Below, piece by piece: positions 18,577-27,901 of a stretch of DNA of 64,000 nt. Under the pieces are notes generated by a model that saw only the letters and a program-made list of their open reading frames with translations, had not been told where the DNA came from and searched no databases. Source of the stretch: Paeniglutamicibacter sulfureus. Its GTDB lineage: Bacteria; Actinomycetota; Actinomycetes; Actinomycetales; Micrococcaceae. Made by a program: the position numbers and the translations under genes. Position 1 is the first letter of the stretch; each line of letters begins with the position of its first letter. The stretch lies in contig NZ_JAULBL010000002.1 in NCBI RefSeq assembly GCF_030512175.1, positions 680,149 through 744,148 on the forward strand, given 5' to 3'.

Positions 18577-19542
18577 ATGAAGAAAAACCGTCTCGTAATA
18601 GCGGCAGTGACCGGCATTCTCGCGTTGGCATTGTCCAGCTGTGGAGGGCCGAATGAAGCACCTGCCGAGCCCGGTGCGTTGGAGAAGGCTGCGGTCAAGG
18701 TGGGAGTTATGCCTCTCGCCGATTACGGGGCCGTCTACTGGGCCAAGGACAAGGGCTTCTTTGAAAAGGCCGGACTCGACGTTGAGCTTGTTCCGTTGCA
18801 GGGTGGTCCGATCGGAGTTCAAAAGGTTGCCTCCGGCGAAATCGACTTCAGTTTTTCAAACACCATGTCATCTACCCAGGCGATTAACGGTGGAGCTCCG
18901 GTGACAACAGTCGTTCTCACCAGTAGCGTGGGGCCGGGTTCCATCGGTGTGTATGTCACCCCTGATTCCCCGATTAAGGACATCGGCGACTTGGACGGAA
19001 AAACCGTTGGCATCAATACCACCAACAACATCGGAGACGTGAGTTTCCAGAGTTTGGCGAGTTCGATGAACCTTGATACCAAACCAATCTGGGTAGAAGT
19101 TCCTTTCAACGAAATGATCTCCGGCGTCCAAGCGAATTCTATTGAAGCCGGCTACATGCCTGAGCCTTTTGGCTCGGCGGCACTGGAAGCAGGACTTCGC
19201 AAGGTAGTCGACTTGACAGAAGGACCCAACGAAAAGCTCCCCGTATCAACTTTCGTGGCAAGCAACAAGTTTGTCGAAAGCAACCCGGTCACCACCGAAG
19301 CCTTCGCGACCGCAATGTACGAGGCAGGGAACGATATTGCGTCGAAGGAAAAAGAATTTCGCCAGTGGCTTCCCGGGGTAGCCGGGGTCTCCCAAGAAGT
19401 CGCCGAGACCATGACTATTCCGGTAATGGAGCCGAAAATGGACGTAGCAAAGGTTCAATACATCGCAGATATGCTCATTAAGCAAGGAATTATCGATTCC
19501 TTCGACGCCTCTAAGTCCACATTTGTCGCAGGCTCCAAATAG
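18577..19542 (+). CDS. NitT/TauT-type ABC substrate-binding lipoprotein
   Basis: 321 residues with a signal peptide and lipobox LSSCGG. The mature part (VKVGVMPLADYGAVYWAKDK at its start) belongs to the SsuA/TauA/NMT1-like binding proteins that capture sulfonates, aromatic acids or pyrimidine precursors. It heads a four-gene importer and sits next to aromatic-degradation genes, so an aromatic acid ligand is the simplest inference. A close paralogue is encoded at the other end of the island (48.6-49.6 kb). AGGAAA precedes the ATG. Confidence 0.9.
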   Translation: MKKNRLVIAAVTGILALALSSCGGPNEAPAEPGALEKAAVKVGVMPLADYGAVYWAKDKGFFEKAGLDVELVPLQGGPIGVQKVASGEIDFSFSNTMSSTQAINGGAPVTTVVLTSSVGPGSIGVYVTPDSPIKDIGDLDGKTVGINTTNNIGDVSFQSLASSMNLDTKPIWVEVPFNEMISGVQANSIEAGYMPEPFGSAALEAGLRKVVDLTEGPNEKLPVSTFVASNKFVESNPVTTEAFATAMYEAGNDIASKEKEFRQWLPGVAGVSQEVAETMTIPVMEPKMDVAKVQYIADMLIKQGIIDSFDASKSTFVAGSK

Positions 19543-20333
19543 TGAAAATGCTTAGTCAGACGCTAACGCGCAAGCAACAGGTGATATATGGGGTGGTTGG
19601 AACGCTCGGCATCCTTGTGATGTGGGAGCTCTTCATGCGAAGTGGCATCTTTGCAAAGCCCGGTTTGCCCGTCCCTACGCAGGTATTCACGCAAGCGGGT
19701 CGCCTTCTCCAAGACGCAAATTTTTGGGAACAGGTCTTGTATACGATGGGGGTCTGGCTTCTGGGGCTTGCCATTGCGGCCATCGCCGGGGTCATTCTAG
19801 GCAGCCTGATGGGCGCCTTCTCCAAGATGTTTATTGCTTTTGAACTGCCGGTCGAGGTGTTCCGCACGCTTCCTTCGATTGCGGTTGGCCCAATCCTGGT
19901 GCTTCTGCTGGGATCGGGCGCATTGCCGATTGCAATCACCGTGGCATTGTCGAGCGTATGGCCGATACTTTTGAACACGATGTATGGCGTGCGCAGTACG
20001 GACACCACAGCCGTGGCGACGGCAAAGACCTTTGGGATCAAGCCCTTTGGCCTGCTGATGCACATCAAGTTAATTAGCGCGCTGCCATTCTCCTTTACCG
20101 GCATCCGGATTGCTGCCTCTATTGGCCTCATCGTCACCGTTAGTGCCGAACTGCTGATCGGCAGCGGCCAAGGGATAGGCGGTTTCATTTTGATTGCGAG
20201 CGCTAATGCGGTCAATCTTGATGGTGTTTACGCAGCGACTCTTATTGCCGGAGTCCTTGGTGTTGTAGTGAACATGGCGTTCGCGGCTATCGACAACTCC
20301 GTTTTCGCATGGAAGAAGGGTCTTTCACAATGA
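19542..20333 (+). CDS. ABC transporter permease (SsuC-like) 1
   Basis: 263 residues with six membrane segments and the cytoplasmic EAA-type loop (ATAKTFGIKPFGLLMHIKLI) that docks on the ATPase. Start is GTG at 19542, overlapping the binding-protein stop by one base; an ATG two codons later is an alternative. It pairs with the next permease to form a heterodimeric channel. Confidence 0.9.
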   Translation: MKMLSQTLTRKQQVIYGVVGTLGILVMWELFMRSGIFAKPGLPVPTQVFTQAGRLLQDANFWEQVLYTMGVWLLGLAIAAIAGVILGSLMGAFSKMFIAFELPVEVFRTLPSIAVGPILVLLLGSGALPIAITVALSSVWPILLNTMYGVRSTDTTAVATAKTFGIKPFGLLMHIKLISALPFSFTGIRIAASIGLIVTVSAELLIGSGQGIGGFILIASANAVNLDGVYAATLIAGVLGVVVNMAFAAIDNSVFAWKKGLSQ

Positions 20334-21244
20334 CCGTCGTAGATAACGCGAAGAGTAAAGATTCCATTAAGGATTTACGCATTTCTGCAAACGGACGCCG
20401 GATGATCCAGCCAAATCCGTCAGTGCATGCTAAATCGCAGGCTGTGAGGCAGCGGATCATCCGTGTTGGGGTTCGCCTGGTTGTGCCGATTATCCTGGTT
20501 TTGGGGTGGTTCCTGCTTTCACAGGCACCGACAAGCCAGCTGTTTGTTGCAAGTCCTTGGACCTCGTTTCTGCGAGTCATTACGGACTACTTCAGCACGG
20601 ATCCTGCCAAGCTATTCTTGGGTGAAGTGACGTATGGTCATCTCCTTCCCAGCCTTGGGCGCGCGCTGGCTGGTTTGGCCCTGGCCGTAATCGTCGGCGT
20701 CGGGGTAGGGATAGTCTTGGGCATCTCACCCGTGGTTACAGCACTCTTCCAGCCGCTGATTCATTTGGGGCGGTCGATTCCCAGCCCGGCACTTCTAGGA
20801 GTTTTCTTCCTGCTGTTCGGCACCGGCGACAGCCCTAAAATCTTCCTGATCGCATTCGGCGTGGTTTGGCCGATTCTGTTCAACACCATTGATGGTGTTG
20901 GTTCGATCGGTGAGCAGAGGTTGCAGGCGGCAGCTGTATTCAAAATCCGACGCTCGGATGTCCTGACCAAAATCATCCTGCCGGGCGCTTCCCCAAAGAT
21001 CTTTGCTGGTATTCGAACATCGATGTCGCTGTCACTCATCATCATGATCATTTCCGAACTTCAGAAATCCGAAAACGGTCTTGGATATCTCTTGGTGATG
21101 ACGCAACGGACATTTGATTACGAAGGCTTCTGGTCGATCTTGATCGTCTTGGCTGTATTGGGCGTATTACTGAACGCTATTTTCCAAATCGTAGAACGCC
21201 GGGTCCTGGCCTGGCATCGAGGAGTGACCCAACAAAATGACTAG
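20330..21244 (+). CDS. ABC transporter permease (SsuC-like) 2
   Basis: 304 residues with a cytoplasmic N-terminal extension of about 45 residues and then six membrane segments; the docking loop reads AAAVFKIRRSDVLTKIILP. The ATG at 20330 overlaps the preceding stop by 4 bases and follows AGAAGGG; an upstream in-frame ATG at 20309 lies inside the previous gene. Most NitT/TauT importers use one permease gene as a homodimer, so the two-gene arrangement here is a little unusual. Confidence 0.9.
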   Translation: MTVVDNAKSKDSIKDLRISANGRRMIQPNPSVHAKSQAVRQRIIRVGVRLVVPIILVLGWFLLSQAPTSQLFVASPWTSFLRVITDYFSTDPAKLFLGEVTYGHLLPSLGRALAGLALAVIVGVGVGIVLGISPVVTALFQPLIHLGRSIPSPALLGVFFLLFGTGDSPKIFLIAFGVVWPILFNTIDGVGSIGEQRLQAAAVFKIRRSDVLTKIILPGASPKIFAGIRTSMSLSLIIMIISELQKSENGLGYLLVMTQRTFDYEGFWSILIVLAVLGVLLNAIFQIVERRVLAWHRGVTQQND

Positions 21245-22016
21245 TTCAACCACGACTAAAATGTCCGCAGAACTCAACCTTCAAGGCATTTCCAAATCCT
21301 ATGGAACGCTGATGGCTGTCCGGAGTATTACGGCACAAATCCCCGCAGGGAAAGTGTCCGTCATTGTCGGTCCGTCGGGCTGTGGAAAATCAACGCTTCT
21401 GCGCATCATCAGTGGCCTGGATACGCCGACTGAAGGTGCAGTAGCTTTTGACGGCGAGCCGGTAGTCGGTGTTCCGGATGGCTTGGCCATGGTATTCCAG
21501 GACTACTCAAGGTCCCTGTATCCATGGATGCGCGTTGATGCAAATGTGGCCTTCCCGCTCCGGCACCTGCCCCCGGCCGAGCGCAACGAACGCGTGCGCG
21601 AGAGCATTGAAGCCGTGGGACTAAAAGGCAAGGAAAAGCTGTACCCGTGGCAGATGTCGGGTGGAATGCAGCAGCGCGCGGCCATCGCCAGGGCCCTGGC
21701 ATTCAGGCCAAAGCTGTTGTTGATGGACGAACCTTATGCGTCAGTTGATGCGCAGACCCGTTCCGACCTTGAAGATCTCTTGCTGGAGATCCAGGCAAAG
21801 CTCGAAATCACAGTTCTCGTGGTTACCCACGACATTGATGAAAGTGTGTACCTGGCGGACAAGGTGATCGTACTTTCAGCACCTCCGAGTGTGGTTGCCG
21901 AGACGGTTGAAGTGGACTTGCCGCGTCCTCGTGATCAGGTTAGAACCAAACAGGATCCGCGCTTTGTGGAGCTTCGTGCGCATGTTACCTCACTTCTGCG
22001 GGGTGGCTCGGACTAG
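21237..22016 (+). CDS. ABC transporter ATP-binding protein (SsuB/TauB-like)
   Basis: 259 residues with Walker A GPSGCGKST, signature MSGGMQQRAAIARAL, Walker B LLLMDEPYASVD and switch His in VVTHDIDE. Family of nitrate/sulfonate/aromatic-acid importers. It overlaps the second permease by 8 bases, and the transcription unit ends at the hairpin 70 bases downstream. Confidence 0.93.
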   Translation: MTSSTTTKMSAELNLQGISKSYGTLMAVRSITAQIPAGKVSVIVGPSGCGKSTLLRIISGLDTPTEGAVAFDGEPVVGVPDGLAMVFQDYSRSLYPWMRVDANVAFPLRHLPPAERNERVRESIEAVGLKGKEKLYPWQMSGGMQQRAAIARALAFRPKLLLMDEPYASVDAQTRSDLEDLLLEIQAKLEITVLVVTHDIDESVYLADKVIVLSAPPSVVAETVEVDLPRPRDQVRTKQDPRFVELRAHVTSLLRGGSD

Positions 22017-22086
22017 ACGAATAGGGCAACTTCGTATTCAACTTTGGGAAAAGTGGCGCAGGTTGGATCAGTGACCCACTCGCTTG

Positions 22087-22116
22087 AAGGGGTCTCCATC
22101 GCGATGGAGACCCCTT
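22087..22116 (+). terminator. Terminator of the importer operon
   Basis: Perfect 14-base inverted repeat (22087-22100 with 22103-22116). It ends in CTT without a long T-run. Confidence 0.75.
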
Positions 22117-22129
22117 CGTGGCATTTCTC

Positions 22130-22160
22130 TTGACACAAAGTATCTTATTACTGGTATTCT
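22130..22160 (+). promoter_or_regulatory. Promoter of the main catabolic operon
   Basis: TTGACA at 22130 and TATTCT at 22155 with a 19-base spacer that contains AGTATCTTATT. The same block, with two substitutions, occurs at 35950-35980 in front of the second VOC gene, which argues that it is functional. The TCTTA core inside the spacer is a candidate MarR site. Confidence 0.7.
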
Positions 22161-22229
22161 TTTGACATGACCTAAGTCACGACGAGGTGGATGTCGTGAA
22201 CGGGTTCTCTGAAACGAAACGAGCAGACA

Positions 22230-23789
22230 ATGACGATGATGGCAGATAGCACGATGCTGAGCAGTGTCTTGGTCCTGGATGACGTCGTAAAAGACATGAC
22301 AACATTGCGCCAGCTAGTCTCCACGCCCGATGAAATCTTCGTCGCCGGCGTGTGGAAGCGCGGAGAGGGCGCTGCTATCAACTCGGTGAACCCCGCGACC
22401 GGAGAGGTCTTCGCCTCATTGCACGGAGCCACCGTTGAAGATGTGGAACTTGCCGTCCAGGGAGCCACCAAATCGCTTTCGGCCTCCGGCTGGGCGACTT
22501 GGCTCCCGCATGAACGCGCGATTGTTTTGCACCGGATTGCTTCCAAGATCCAAGAAAACGCAGATCTGATTGCCGCCCTGCAGACACTCGACACGGGCAA
22601 AACCCTACGCGAGACGCGCGCATTGGCGATGAGTGCCGCTGGGACCTTCAAGTTTGCTGCTGCAGCCGTGGAAACACTGGAAGATGCCATTACCCCTTCA
22701 CGGGGCGAAAACTTGACCATGTCCATTTATGAACCCTTGGGTATCGTCGGAGCAATCACTCCCTGGAATTCCCCGATTGCCAGCGATGCGCAGAAGCTCG
22801 CACCGGCCTTGGCGGCGGGAAACGCCGTTATCGTGAAGCCCCCTGTGTGGGCACCATGGGTCTCCCTTTTGTTGGCCCGACTTTGCGAAGAGGCCGGACT
22901 CCCGGAAGGGCTGCTCTCGGTTCTGCCCGGTCCGGGCCGAAGCGTCGGAGACGCCCTAGCTCGACACCCGAAGGTTGGAAAAATTTCCTTCACCGGTGGA
23001 ACGTCTACCGGGAGGGCGCTTGGACACGTAGCGGCCGAAAAGATTATGCCGATCACGCTTGAATTGGGCGGAAAGTCTCCGACCATTATTTTTGCGGATG
23101 CCGATATCGATCAAGCCATCGCAGGTGTGCTGTACGGGATATTTTCCTCCACCGGACAAAGCTGCATTGCCGGTTCGCGGGTCTTCATCCATAAGTCCAT
23201 CTACGCCGAAGTTGTTGATCGTCTTGTTGTCGCTACGCGCGCTCTTCGCGTGGGCCCAGGATCCGATCCCCGCACGCAGGTCGGACCATTGGTTGCGCAC
23301 GCACATAGAGACGAAGTCGCGGCTATGGTCGAGGCGGCACGTGAAGCCGGGGCGCAAATCCTTTGCGGGGGTGGTGCGCCGCACGGGGAAGCCATGGCAG
23401 CCGGTGCCTACTACATGCCGACGATCATTGCCGGAGTCGGGAACGACGCCTTGATTTGCCAGGAAGAGATCTTCGGTCCAGTGGCGGTGGTGCTCCCCTT
23501 CGATGACGAATCTGACTTGGTGGCACAGGCCAACGACACAGTATTCGGCCTGGCCTGCGGGATCTGGACCGCAGATTACAGGCGAGCATTGCGTACGGCG
23601 AAGGCTATAGCCGCGGGAACAGTGTGGGTGAACACCTACAAACAATTCAGCATTTCGACCCCTTTCAGCGGCACCAAGGATAGCGGACTTGGGACTGAAA
23701 AGGGCCGTGAAGGCATCCGGTCGTACATGAGGCAGAAGAGCATCTACCTGGACCTCTCGGGAACTCCTCTTCCGTGGGCCAAGCAATAA
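22230..23789 (+). CDS. NAD(P)-dependent aldehyde dehydrogenase
   Basis: 519 residues with the family core: cofactor-binding GIVGAITPWN, FTGGTSTGRA, the general-base Glu in LELGGKSP near residue 280 and the nucleophile Cys in GQSCIAGSR near residue 314. It is similar to the semialdehyde dehydrogenases of meta-cleavage pathways (2-hydroxymuconic or 2-aminomuconic semialdehyde). A RidA gene follows directly, and the aminomuconate pathway uses exactly an ALDH plus a RidA-type deaminase, so oxidation of an amino-semialdehyde is plausible. First gene of the long operon. Confidence 0.9.
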   Translation: MTMMADSTMLSSVLVLDDVVKDMTTLRQLVSTPDEIFVAGVWKRGEGAAINSVNPATGEVFASLHGATVEDVELAVQGATKSLSASGWATWLPHERAIVLHRIASKIQENADLIAALQTLDTGKTLRETRALAMSAAGTFKFAAAAVETLEDAITPSRGENLTMSIYEPLGIVGAITPWNSPIASDAQKLAPALAAGNAVIVKPPVWAPWVSLLLARLCEEAGLPEGLLSVLPGPGRSVGDALARHPKVGKISFTGGTSTGRALGHVAAEKIMPITLELGGKSPTIIFADADIDQAIAGVLYGIFSSTGQSCIAGSRVFIHKSIYAEVVDRLVVATRALRVGPGSDPRTQVGPLVAHAHRDEVAAMVEAAREAGAQILCGGGAPHGEAMAAGAYYMPTIIAGVGNDALICQEEIFGPVAVVLPFDDESDLVAQANDTVFGLACGIWTADYRRALRTAKAIAAGTVWVNTYKQFSISTPFSGTKDSGLGTEKGREGIRSYMRQKSIYLDLSGTPLPWAKQ

Positions 23790-23840
23790 TCCTCCTTCAT
23801 CAGTAACAAAAACATCCAAAAAGTTTACGAAAGGCCAAAA

Positions 23841-24185
23841 ATGAGCGCTCATCCCTATAGTCCGGCTTTCGAGGTCGGCGGATTCGGCTTTGTCTCCGGC
23901 GCGTTGTCGATCGATGCGGACGGCGTGGCGGTGGGAGGACGTACAGAAGCCATAGACGCAGCCATGACGCGACTTTCCGAACGGCTGGCCACCATTGGAA
24001 TGACCTTGTCTCAAATTGTGAAAACCACCTATTTCGTCACGGATGTAAGTCTGCGAGACGAAGCGAACAAGCACTATGAAGCAACCTTTTCCGAACCGCG
24101 TCCGGCTCGTTCGTTCGTCGAGGTTTCAGCGCTGCCCTATGGTGCCACCGTTGAAATTGAAGCAATCGCGCACGGACGAAAGTGA
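23841..24185 (+). CDS. RidA/YjgF family deaminase
   Basis: 114 residues with the RidA pattern: YSPAFEVGGFGFVSGALS at the N-terminus, KTTYFVTD in the middle, and RPARSFVEVSALPYGATVEI with the imine-binding Arg and the final Glu. Members hydrolyse reactive enamines and imines to keto compounds and ammonia; 2-aminomuconate deaminase is a catabolic relative. Position between an ALDH and the reductase favours a pathway role over housekeeping. A second RidA-like gene lies at the operon end. Confidence 0.9.
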   Translation: MSAHPYSPAFEVGGFGFVSGALSIDADGVAVGGRTEAIDAAMTRLSERLATIGMTLSQIVKTTYFVTDVSLRDEANKHYEATFSEPRPARSFVEVSALPYGATVEIEAIAHGRK

Positions 24186-24191
24186 AATGGA

Positions 24192-25199
24192 ATGAGCATC
24201 GCGGGTTTAGAAACAGAAATTGAATCCACTACCGCTATTGACACACCAAGCAGTCTGCGTTCCCTGCGGCTTCAGATACTGGGCTGGGAAGCTGAAGGTA
24301 TCATCAGTCTCCGGTTCACGGATCCTATGGGCGGCACGCTTCCGGTATGGAAGCCGGGTGCGCACCTTAGCCTCCAGCTGGCCAACGGCCTTGTGCGTGA
24401 ATACTCGCTCTGCTCGGACCCCACGGACACCTCGGGATGGACTGTTGCGGTCTTGAAGGTGCCTGATTCCCGTGGAGGCTCGAAGTCAATCCACGAAGAA
24501 TTGAGGGTCGGCTCCATTGTCACCGTAGACGGTCCTAAGAACAACTTTGCCATCGAGCCCTCCGCACACTATGTATTTGTAGCCGGCGGCATTGGTATCA
24601 CTCCGATCATTTCCATGGTTCGGGAAGTCGCGTCTGCGGGAGCGTCATGGTCGCTTCTTTACACCGGACGATCGCGTTCAAGCATGGCGTTCCTTGACGA
24701 GATCGCTTCCCTTCCAGCCAACCACGTCACCATTCATGCAGATGACGAAGCCAACGGAAAGTTTCCCGATCTTGTGGCCGCCGTCGGAAGCATTTCTGCA
24801 GACACTCTCGTTTATGTTTGTGGCCCGGAGCCATTGATGAACGCAGTGGCAGGTTCAATGGCCGACGAGTCTCAGCTGCGGATCGAAAGGTTCAAGGCGC
24901 CGGAAGTTGTCGTCGACCCGAACGCGGAAGAAAACTCCTTTGACGTTATCTGCCAAAGTAGCGGGGAACGGGTCACTGTAGGGCCAGATACCTCCGTCCT
25001 GGACGCTCTCCAAGAGGCGGGATTGGACATGCCGAGCTCTTGCACAGAGGGAATTTGCGGTACCTGCGAGGTCGGGGTCATCCGTGGGGACGTGGATCAT
25101 CGGGACTTCCTCCTGAGCCCGGCCGAACAAACCGCAAACAAGACCATGTTCATCTGTGTTTCGCGCTGCCGTTCCGCGGAACTCGTCCTGGACATTTAG
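24192..25199 (+). CDS. Ferredoxin-NAD(P) reductase, phthalate-dioxygenase-reductase type
   Basis: 335 residues. The order is FMN/FAD-binding barrel with REYSLCSDP, NAD-binding domain (FVAGGIGITPIISMV) and a C-terminal plant-type [2Fe-2S] domain with CTEGICGTC and a last Cys in MFICVSRC. This FMN/NAD/ferredoxin order defines reductases of class IA Rieske oxygenases such as phthalate dioxygenase and vanillate demethylase. Its partner is almost certainly the Rieske oxygenase at 29.7 kb in the same operon. Confidence 0.92.
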   Translation: MSIAGLETEIESTTAIDTPSSLRSLRLQILGWEAEGIISLRFTDPMGGTLPVWKPGAHLSLQLANGLVREYSLCSDPTDTSGWTVAVLKVPDSRGGSKSIHEELRVGSIVTVDGPKNNFAIEPSAHYVFVAGGIGITPIISMVREVASAGASWSLLYTGRSRSSMAFLDEIASLPANHVTIHADDEANGKFPDLVAAVGSISADTLVYVCGPEPLMNAVAGSMADESQLRIERFKAPEVVVDPNAEENSFDVICQSSGERVTVGPDTSVLDALQEAGLDMPSSCTEGICGTCEVGVIRGDVDHRDFLLSPAEQTANKTMFICVSRCRSAELVLDI

Positions 25200-25253
25200 G
25201 CAATTCATTAATTCTGTCGCACCATCCTCCAGCCAAGAAAGAACACTGACCAA

Positions 25254-26240
25254 ATGAATTTCTTTGCAGCAGAGCCTGTTTGCAATCTGCGTGCCCTGCG
25301 TTCGGTATCCCTGAAGATGCCGGAGTTGACGTCGACGAAGGATTTTTACCACGAGGTTTGGGGTCTTTCCACCGTTGAGGAGGATGGGGACAAGTTTTGG
25401 TTGCGGGGTACGGGGGACGAGCACCATATCCTGAGGCTTGAGAAGGGTGAGCAGAATGCCTTGGGCAGTATTTCCTTTGCTCTTGCTACACCGCGGGATG
25501 TTGATGAGGCGGCCAGGAGGCTGGAGGAGCTGGGGATTCCGTTGTTCCGCGAGCCCGGTCCGTTGGATGATGCCGCGGGCGGGTATGGCTTGCAGCTGGT
25601 GGATCCGGAGGGGCGCCTGGTGGAGCTTTCCGCGGACGTTTTTGCCGTGGCCAAGCAGGAGCCGGCCGGGAGGCGTGCCATTCCACGCAAGATTGCCCAC
25701 GTCGTGCTGAACACCGTTGATATCGATCGGGCCACTGCCTTTTACACCCAAGTGTTGGGCATGCGGATTTCGGATTGGTCGGAGCACCAGATGGCTTTTT
25801 TGCGGTGCAACTCCGAACACCACGTGATTGCGTTCAACCAGGCCCCGTGGACGGCGGTGAACCATGTTGCCTACGAGATGCAGAGCATTGACCACTTCAT
25901 GCGGGGGATCGGGAGCTTGAAGACCAACGGGATCACCCCGCAGTGGGGTCCCGGGCGCCATGGCCCGGGTGACAACACCTTCTCGTACTTCACCGATCCG
26001 GCGGGCCTGGTCTGCGAGTACACCTCGGAGGTAGCTCAGGTGGATGAGGACAGCTGGCTGTGCCGGACGTGGAAGCGGACCCCGGAATTGTCAGATCAGT
26101 GGGGGACCGCTGGTCCTCCGACCACTGAGGTGCGTTCGGCGATGGCGGGAATCCCTGATCAGGGGTACCGTTCCCTGGTGGTTCCCGGTGACCCCGGCTA
26201 TTTCTCGGTTCCGGAGTTGAGCGATGTCAATACACACTAA
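25254..26240 (+). CDS. Two-domain VOC extradiol-type dioxygenase, copy 1
   Basis: 328 residues with two vicinal-oxygen-chelate domains. The second carries the probable iron ligands: His in IAHVVLNTVD, His in VNHVAYEMQ and Glu in LVCEYTSE, as in catechol 2,3-dioxygenase relatives, plus HGPGDNTFSYFTDPAG. It should open a dihydroxy- or aminohydroxy-aromatic ring with O2. The coding sequence is repeated without a difference that I could find at 36224. Codon choice is G-rich at third positions compared with neighbouring genes. The last 17 bases overlap the hydrolase gene start. Confidence 0.88.
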   Translation: MNFFAAEPVCNLRALRSVSLKMPELTSTKDFYHEVWGLSTVEEDGDKFWLRGTGDEHHILRLEKGEQNALGSISFALATPRDVDEAARRLEELGIPLFREPGPLDDAAGGYGLQLVDPEGRLVELSADVFAVAKQEPAGRRAIPRKIAHVVLNTVDIDRATAFYTQVLGMRISDWSEHQMAFLRCNSEHHVIAFNQAPWTAVNHVAYEMQSIDHFMRGIGSLKTNGITPQWGPGRHGPGDNTFSYFTDPAGLVCEYTSEVAQVDEDSWLCRTWKRTPELSDQWGTAGPPTTEVRSAMAGIPDQGYRSLVVPGDPGYFSVPELSDVNTH

Positions 26241-26245
26241 CGGCT
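25254..26245 (+). repeat. Exact 992-bp repeat, copy 1
   Basis: Identical to 36224-37215 by eye. Similarity starts at the ATG and stops five bases after the stop codon. This copy includes the authentic start of the overlapping hydrolase gene. Confidence 0.95.
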
Positions 26246-27078
26246 TCTCTCCCGATACCGAACACGAGAACTTATCCACCACTGAACTACGTCTGGACCA
26301 ACCAAGGACTTTGACGACTTCGGAAGGCTTAGCGCTAGTCATCCGCGGTGCTGGGACCCCTGTGTTCCTCATGCACGGGATCGGCGGCAGTGCGCTGTCC
26401 TGTGGTGGCCTCGCCCAGGAGTTGGCAGCGGAAGGCTTCCAAACGATTTGTTGGGATGCTCCCGGCTACGGGGATTCGAAGAATCCAAAGCCGGATGTCG
26501 AACACGCTGAAGCGGCATTAAGGGCACTGGACGAGCTAGGGGTTGCCAGCGTGCATCTTATTGGAACGTCGTGGGGCGGCGTTATTGCTACCCGCATTGC
26601 AGCACAGAACCCGGTACGCGTGCTTTCAGTGATCTTGATGGACAGTACACGAGGATCAGGAAGAACCGAAGAATCTGCGGACAATATGCTGGCACGGTTG
26701 CCGGAGCTGGAAGCGCTTGGTGCCACCGCATTCGCCGCTAAACGTGCCGCAAAACTAGTCTCACCCATGGCAGGCGAAGAGGTGGTTGCGGCGGTGCGCA
26801 ATGACATGTCTCGCATCCGAATCCCGGGGTACGGTGCCGCTGCACGGATGATGGCAACCTCCGATACCTCGGAGGACTTAAAAAGAATCACCACTCCGGC
26901 ACTGGTGCTCGTCGGAGAACACGATATTGTCACCGGGGTGGCTGAATCCGAGGTCTTGGCCGAATTGATTCCGGGCGCCGAATTTGCAGTGGTTCCGGAA
27001 GCCGGGCACGCAGCAATCCAGGAAAAACCCCGTGACGTCGCCGCCTTGATCTTGAACTTTTGGAAGAAGTCATCATGA
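26224..27078 (+). CDS. Alpha/beta hydrolase (meta-cleavage-product hydrolase-like)
   Basis: 284 residues with the alpha/beta fold triad: Ser in GTSWGG near residue 118, Asp in VGEHDIV and His in EAGHAAIQEKP. The lid-region pattern fits MhpC/HsaD-type C-C bond hydrolases or aromatic ester hydrolases. It overlaps the VOC dioxygenase gene by 17 bases, which supports hydrolysis of the ring-cleavage product. The next gene starts within its stop codon (ATGA). Confidence 0.88.
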   Translation: MSIHTNGFSPDTEHENLSTTELRLDQPRTLTTSEGLALVIRGAGTPVFLMHGIGGSALSCGGLAQELAAEGFQTICWDAPGYGDSKNPKPDVEHAEAALRALDELGVASVHLIGTSWGGVIATRIAAQNPVRVLSVILMDSTRGSGRTEESADNMLARLPELEALGATAFAAKRAAKLVSPMAGEEVVAAVRNDMSRIRIPGYGAAARMMATSDTSEDLKRITTPALVLVGEHDIVTGVAESEVLAELIPGAEFAVVPEAGHAAIQEKPRDVAALILNFWKKSS

Positions 27079-27818
27079 ATCGTTTGATCGTTGTTACAGG
27101 TGCCGGCCGCGGCCTCGGATTTAGCATCGCCCAACGTCTTGCAAGCAAAGGTAAGCGCATAGTCATTGCCGAGAAAAGTGCGGAGCTTGCACAATCTGCC
27201 GCTTCAACACTGCAGGGCCTGGGTTATGACGTGGTCTCCCACGTCACCGACATCGCCGAAAAGGGATCCGTCATGGACCTCGCGTCCTTTGTGGATTCCC
27301 TGGGAGGAGCCGACGGACTGGTCAACAATGCGGCCATGGCCGACGGTGTCGGCGGGGACACCTTCTGGGAACTGGACGAAGATTTCTTCAAACGCGTGAT
27401 GAATGTAAACGCCTATGGCACTTGGCTGGTCAGTAAACACCTCGTTGGGCAAATGATAGGCAAGAAATCAGGGGCAATCGTCAACATCGCCTCGGATGCC
27501 GCGCTCTTTGGATCCCCACGGCTCGTTCACTATGTTGGTTCCAAAGGGGCAGTCATGTCCATGACGAGGACCATGGCCAGGGATGCCGGTGAATATGGAG
27601 TCCGAATTAACGCGGTTGCACCCGGACTGACACGGGTGGAGGCCACCGAGACAGTTCCAGTCGAACGCTACAAGCTCTATGAAAACAATCGAGTGCTCAA
27701 GCGAGAACAGACACCGGATGACGTTGCAGGCGCAGTCGAATTTCTACTCTCCGACGAAGCGGCGTTCATCACTGGCCAAACGCTGGTGGTTGACGGCGGA
27801 TTTGTCATGGGCCACTAG
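27075..27818 (+). CDS. Short-chain dehydrogenase/reductase 1
   Basis: 247 residues, classical SDR: cofactor motif TGAGRGLG, NNA motif in GLVNNAAMADG, catalytic Ser in IVNIASDAA and YVGSKGA (Tyr-x-x-x-Lys). Ends in the usual LVVDGG sequence. The ATG at 27075 is translationally coupled to the hydrolase. It would oxidise an alcohol or diol, or reduce a ketone, in the pathway; a dihydrodiol dehydrogenase acting after the Rieske oxygenase is one possibility. Confidence 0.9.
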   Translation: MNRLIVVTGAGRGLGFSIAQRLASKGKRIVIAEKSAELAQSAASTLQGLGYDVVSHVTDIAEKGSVMDLASFVDSLGGADGLVNNAAMADGVGGDTFWELDEDFFKRVMNVNAYGTWLVSKHLVGQMIGKKSGAIVNIASDAALFGSPRLVHYVGSKGAVMSMTRTMARDAGEYGVRINAVAPGLTRVEATETVPVERYKLYENNRVLKREQTPDDVAGAVEFLLSDEAAFITGQTLVVDGGFVMGH

Positions 27819-27901
27819 CTTCACACGTACGCTCATCCGACACTGAAGACTTGGGGCCGGCCGATTCCGTCCTCCCCGTTTATTACCAAGGAGAATTACT
27901 G